From: Forficula auricularia
Lineage: Eukaryota; Arthropoda; Insecta; Dermaptera; Forficulidae
DNA length: 64,000 nt
Assembly: GCA_024734495.1 (NCBI GenBank)
Contig: JALMQS010000225.1
Span: forward strand, 14,480,096 to 14,544,095
Direction: 5' to 3'
The translations under genes and the position numbers were made by a program. Below, piece after piece: positions 59,296 to 64,000 of this stretch (the stretch's first letter is position 1; every line of letters starts with the position of its first letter). The notes below the pieces were generated by a model, which saw only the letters and a program-made list of their open reading frames with translations, made no database searches and was not told where the DNA came from.

Positions 59296-60649
59296 AATAG
59301 AAAATTGAATTTTATATAGCAGGCTACTTATCTTCTTATTTTAACTAATAATAATAATAATAATATTTGAAAGAGTATATAGTCAGCTTAAGGTAGTGGT
59401 TTCGAAACAATTCTAGCAAAAAGTTAATGGTAGGATATATAGAACAGACAATAAGGATTCATAATTCATAAGCCCAAAACTTTTTGCTGTTTATGTACCA
59501 CTACTAGCCAATCCAGTGCTCGTTTGACAAATCTGGCAACACTGTCCGAGCTGGTATTTATTTTATCATAGAAATGTCAGATAAAGTACATTATAAAGGA
59601 AGATTTATCAAACAAAAAGTTCTTAATAAGCGATTGAAAACTGTTGCGACAATGGCGGAAGCGAAAAAACGTCAAAAAACGTACTAAAGTTAACACACTT
59701 TTTAGATTAAATAAATGCTTTGTTGCCAGCTTGTTTTTAGTGTAAATATTTCATTATACATTTTTCATTATTTATTCATTATTATCTCAGAAACTGTTGT
59801 AACTATGAATTAAAATTTTCTTAAAAAATGTATTAGGTATTGTTTAATGTTGGTTTAGTTTTTTTATAACAATGTTAAGAAGAGTTTCTTAATTATAAAT
59901 AAATTTGTATGTAAACTTTCCGATATTTCGTATAGTGCAATGTATAAGAGTCTGAAAAACTCTATATTTGGAATTTAATATCTCCGGAACTATATTATTC
60001 ATAAATTTCGTTTTGCCACCAATCGATGAAGAAGTATTTAAATAATAATCTAGCTAAATTTCAAAAAAATCCTAAGAAAACCCATATGGTGAAACAACTA
60101 CCTTAAGAGCAAATGTCGATTGTCAAGTATTCAATCAAAACCAATTTAATTTTTGGAAAAATTCGATAGGTGTATTGGAATACGGATATGGTTTATTATT
60201 ATTCAATTATTTGCTTTATTTCTAAAATATTTCCAATTTAAGCCTTTATTGAGAACAAAAGTCGACCAATTTGCATTTTAATTAAAAAATATTAACAATT
60301 TTTTTTAAATATGGTCTATTTTTTTTTTTAAGGTGGCCGAATTTTCGAATCCACCAATGTAGAAAAGAAAAATGTAATAAATAAGGAGAATAAAATAGCA
60401 TAAAGGTTGAAATAAAAAAAATATATTGCTAAATAAATATTTCTTTGTTGTCTTTAATTAAAACAAAAATTAAGTTTTCTTGTACTGAATTTACTTAATA
60501 GGAATATATCCTTAATTAAGAATAAAAAAGGAATTGTCTTAATAAAAAACAAATGAAAAAGATAAATCTTAGAAAAAAATACATAAAAGAAACATTTATG
60601 TACATAATAATTATATGAAATGAAAAAAAAAATAATTATAAACTATTTA

Positions 60650-62737
60650 TTAGTTCCTTCTTTCTCGTTTGTGTGGGGGTCCACCTGAGCCGCCACCTCT
60701 TCGCTTATTCCTGTTATTGCCACGATCTGAGAATTAGAAGAAAAAAACAATGCAATTAATAATAAATAGTTAAAACATTTATCACGTTCCATTAAATCTA
60801 GGGAAAATGGCGATTTATCTCGGACTTGAAATCAATTATTACCAGGCAGATCAAAAAGTGTGGAATAATCCTAAGAAATGGCACTAGTATGCACCAATGT
60901 GAACCATTAATAACTAACTTCATTCTTCATTAGACGTCTGTCAAAATTTCAGCCATTCATGTTTTCGCATTTACAAGTTACAGCAGTGAGAAACATCCAA
61001 CCTCCTTGTTTTTTAAAAATGAAAAAATGTGAGTTTCGTATTCTGTCTGATTAAACACTATTATTTACGCAAGAAAACGATAACTGAGACCAAAGTCAAG
61101 TTTTATCCGGACTCTGTACCATCGATGAAGATGATTCAAAAGTGGTTTTCTGACTTTCATTGCGGCCGAACAAGCACAAGTGATCTGGACGCCAAAAAGA
61201 GGTCTGACACCAGAAAACCCCCAAAAAATCCATGATATTATGTTGAACGACCCCAAAGTGAAATTGAGGGAGCTAGCTGAGACCACAAAGATGTTGTATG
61301 GCATATTTTGGGTATGAAAAAGCTCTGCGCGCGATGGGTGCCGCGTTTGCTCATAGTGGGCCAAAAAGAATTCGTGTTACGACTTCCCAGCAGAATTTGG
61401 CAATGTTTACGCGAAACTCAAAGGAGTTTTTCATAATCATGGATGAAACATGGATGCATTTCTACACACCAGAGTCAAAACAATGGATTTTTCCAGGTGA
61501 AGGTGCTCCGAAGCGTCCAAAAACTCAACAACAGACCGGAAAGGTTATGGCCTCGTATTTTAGGATGCGCATGGAATAATATTCATCGACTATCTTAGGA
61601 AAAGGTAAAACCATAACTGGCGCATATTATTCATCATTATTGGATCGTTTGAAAATTGAAATCGCCGAAAAATGGCCGCATTTGAAGAAGAAAAAAATTC
61701 TTTAGCATCACGACAATGCGGGTGCTCATTCATCGTTAGTTGCGTAGGCAAAATTGCACGAAATCGGATTTAAACTGGTTCCTCAGCCAGATCTGGCCCC
61801 CAGCGACTTTTACCTGTTTCCAAACCTGAAGAGATGGCTCACCGGTAAGCGATTTCACTCAAATGAGGAAGTCATAGCTGAAACTGAGGCCTATTTTGGA
61901 GAGCTTCCGAATGATTACTTTTCGGACGGGATAAAAAAGTTAGAAAAACGTTGGACTCGCTGTATCAACTTAAAAGGAATGTATGTTGAAAAATAAAACC
62001 GAATTTGTCCAAAAAAAATGTTTTCTTGTTTCACTTATTCCACACTTTTTGATCTGCCTAGTAAAACAATAAATGATTAAATAAAAATCATTAGAGAGCT
62101 ATTAGATCCGATGGAATGGATTATTTTTAATTGTTTGAATTTAGAATCACTAGATAGCAAAATTTTATAAATTAAGATTTGAATAATTTTGAGTAAAATA
62201 TTTAACGCGTTTACATATGTCAGAAGGGTTCTCACTTCACTGGTTGCTGTTACTGGAACTCGGGTTCGATTCCCAATTAATATTAATTAATATTATTAAT
62301 ATTAATTTACTATACAGTTTCGGTCACCTCGATTGACCATTTCAATAAGTAATTATGGCCATTATTTTTCGAAATTGTCACTAAATACATCTCTTCTTCA
62401 TTCTTTCATTGATTTTACACATTATCCAAGTTGACTATTATTATAGATGATCAATCAGATGTGAGTGAAATTGTATTATAAATTAATATTATTTAAATAT
62501 TATGACTTTCAAAGATTATTAAAATTATTCGGTTGGTGAGTTTGGAAAGAAAAATATTCTATTAAAAACCAAATAATATTTACCTCGTTTCTTATTGGCT
62601 TGAAACCTTTGGTGAGCCTTAGCTAAGTCTTGTCTTGTTTTTTCCAGGAATTTCTCTTCCTCTTCTCCTTCTAAGACAGCAGCTGTAACTTCTTGATCCT
62701 TGATTTTCAATTTACCGTCAGTAAATTTTTCTAGAAT
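60650..62737 (-). CDS. La: La-type RNA-binding protein (lupus La homologue), last two coding exons
   Basis: La binds the 3' oligo-U ends of new RNA polymerase III transcripts in the nucleus. Visible here is complement(join(60650..60726, 62584..62737)). The upstream exon (154 nt, acceptor AATTATAG|ATT, donor GAG|GTAAAT) encodes ILEKFTDGKLKIKDQEV and VLEGEEEEKFLEKTRQDL, matching the end of the La second RRM (family pattern: NGNL.LRNKEV..EVLEGE.E...L). The last exon encodes RGNNRNKRRGGGSGGPP and a KRERRN end with TAA at 60650-60652, a basic Gly/Arg tail with probable nuclear localisation signal. Phases join correctly (G|AT). The La motif and first RRM would lie beyond 64000. The intron between the exons contains a whole mariner. 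Confidence 0.68.
60842..62061 (+). mobile_element. Mariner (Tc1/mariner, D34D) element, inactivated
   Basis: Flanked by TA on both sides. Terminal inverted repeats share AGGCAGATCAAAAAGTGTGG and continue GAATAA. The 1.2 kb length is standard. Broken transposase reading frames run from about 61029 to 61996: a DNA-binding part (MIQKWFSDFHCGRTS), DETWMHFYTPESKQW (first Asp), HHDNAGAHSS (second Asp) and PDLAPSDFYLFPNLKRWL (third Asp, D34D spacing). Frameshift near 61235-61300 and in-frame stops around 61578, 61703 and 61746 show it is dead. It lies in the last coding intron of the La gene, in antisense orientation to it. Confidence 0.93.
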
Positions 62738-62798
62738 CTATAATTATAAAAAAAAAATGAATTTGGTGAATTATTATTTTAAATAAAAGAGTAAAGAC

Positions 62799-63291
62799 AT
62801 ACAAAGGAGCAAAAATTTCGGGCTGTCTATCCAATCTAGTCTGGAAAAATAAGTTTATGTCTGCCGAAAGTAAAATTAGGATAATATATAAGACCTGTGT
62901 TCGTCCGATAATAACATATGGGGCTGAGTCCAGGGCGGACACATCCGTTACAAAGCAGCTTCTCCGGACAACTGAGATGAGAGTTGTAAGAGCCATCCAT
63001 TCGAAGACCCTACATGACAAAATCCGGAGCGAACACCTTAGGCAAATAAGCGGTCTTCAGGACATAGTCGATTGGGTTCACGTAAGAAGAAGATGCTGGG
63101 CTGCCCATGTAGACAGAATGCAAGACGACCGTCTCCCGAAAATTTTGTCAAAAAACCGTCCCGAGGGGGTCAGAGAAGCAGTGGAAGACCAAAAAAACGA
63201 TGATAAGAGAGTTATGACCCTGATGACTGAATGTAATATGTTGGAGAAACAGGTGTTCACACCTATATAGAAGAATAAGAAGAAGAAGAAG
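62799..63291 (+). mobile_element. 5'-truncated RTE-type LINE, reverse transcriptase 3' end
   Basis: One open frame to 63270 encodes the end of a LINE RT (KIRIIYKTCVRPIITYGAES, then the WVHVRRRCWAAHVDRMQDDR region typical of RTE-like ORFs). It is followed by a GAA-repeat tail. A perfect 12-bp target duplication AAGAGTAAAGAC flanks it at 62787-62798 and 63292-63303. Inserted upstream of La exon 62584-62737, antisense to the gene. The intact frame and perfect duplication suggest a recent insertion. Confidence 0.88.
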
Positions 63292-63415
63292 AAGAGTAAA
63301 GACTTCAACTTGTACATCTAAAATTTACAATTTATTATGGTAGAGCTCAATTCAGTTTGAGGTTTCCAATTTTATATATTTCTACTCAATGTCAGTTTGT
63401 TAATTAATTGGTGTC

Positions 63416-64000
63416 TTAACCCTTAAATGCTTGGTGTATCCCACAGGGTACAAACCACATTGTCAGTCATAAAAAAAAAATAGAGACATCTTGCTGATTT
63501 TTATATATCTATGCAACAATAAAAGACTCCGCAGACTCCAATAGCGTAATCCGCAGTAGTCTCATGATAAATATCTTTTTCAAATAAGAGCGGTCAAAAA
63601 CAATTCTCATTGAATTATCAATTATTCTTTGATATATTAATGAGAAAAATTATAAAATTTATTTAAAATCATTATTTCAAGTTAGAAATATATAAGTTCA
63701 GATATTATTTTCACTCAATATTTGACAAAAATTCCCTACATTTGATTCGCGATTGAATCAAATGTAGAAAACATTCGGTTTAGATAAAGATGAGGTGCAG
63801 ACTATGGATATTGATCATGATGAATTTCCTGAAGTTATGAATACCCTAGAAAAGTCTACAAGTTCATTTCAATCGGTGCAACGTCTGCAAAGAAAAAGAG
63901 GGGTGCGACGAAAGCTCCCCCAAAAGACATTCGAACGGACCATACAGACCATTGGGTCTTGTGGGAATCAAATCGCGGACGATGTAAATACCCGAATTTC
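63416..64000 (+). mobile_element. piggyBac-like element, left end and C-terminal coding fragment (runs off window)
   Basis: TTAA at 63416-63419 is followed by a CCC-starting terminus (CCCTTAAATGCTTGGTGTAT), as in piggyBac. From about 63770, plus-strand coding gives SVQRLQRKRGVRRK, then in a shifted frame KDIRTDHTDHWVLWESNRGR and CKYPNF, matching the piggyBac C-terminal basic linker and start of the Cys-rich finger. The C-terminal coding lies only ~350 bp from the terminus, so the element is internally deleted or rearranged. The frame change between the two blocks indicates decay. Confidence 0.6.

Larger units (their letters stand above)
54162..60649. other. Region between LTR element and La gene: repeats, no host exon seen
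   Basis: Besides the palindrome at 54925, Tigger at 55682 and MITE at 57827, it is AT-rich unique-looking sequence. A TAA microsatellite lies at 59344-59367. No ORF with recognisable protein similarity. Confidence 0.5.

Noticed and set aside
61065..61364. 99-codon minus-strand ORF
   Set aside because: Antisense to the mariner transposase remnant; no similarity of its own.
62718..63317. Minus-strand ORFs over the RTE fragment
   Set aside because: Antisense shadows of the plus-strand LINE frame.

Overview
This is a very AT-rich eukaryotic window, and everything recognisable points to an insect. It has two tandem gustatory receptor genes of the sugar-receptor (Gr5a/Gr64) type with many small GT-AG introns, the 3' end of a La-type RNA-binding protein gene, and a dense load of mariner, hAT, pogo/Tigger, piggyBac, jockey-like and RTE-like LINE, SINE and LTR elements. 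I cannot name the order from sequence alone.

Layout of the host genes, all on the minus strand. (1) About 141 to 10407 is a partial sugar receptor gene, Gr copy 1. Four exons are visible; its 3' end lies off the left edge and its first exon was not found. (2) 24275 to 41954 is a complete sugar receptor gene, Gr copy 2. I reconstructed nine coding exons that sum to 1362 nt (453 residues plus stop) with every splice phase compatible. Shared exons have identical lengths in the two copies (119, 186 and 284 nt), so they are tandem duplicates. (3) 60650 to beyond 63303 is the 3' end of a La homologue, with a mariner element in its last coding intron and a 5'-truncated RTE-type LINE in the next one.

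The rest is transposon-derived. Best defined are: a non-autonomous LTR retrotransposon at 49072-54157 with 4-bp target duplication and one ORF carrying 33-bp repeats; a hAT element at 14641-15925 with an 8-bp target duplication and a SINE nested in its ORF with a 13-bp duplication; a mariner at 60842-62061; a Tigger remnant at 55682-56491; a pogo-like element at 33446-35267 with a decayed zinc finger; three copies of a ~600 bp element with TTAA ends; and several MITE families.

The most unusual feature is a set of about 17 hammerhead-ribozyme motifs (CUGANGA, stem II hairpin, GAAA, then a very short or palindromic stem III) in at least five sequence families. Many sit near the centre of long inverted repeats. 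The clearest is at 46195-46238 (minus), with a 6-bp stem I, 5-bp stem II, ACGU and a GUC cleavage site. Penelope-like retroelements and retrozymes are known to carry hammerheads with minimal stem III. No Penelope reverse transcriptase is visible here, so these look like non-autonomous, ribozyme-processed fold-back elements. They lie between and inside the Gr genes and are also nested in one another.
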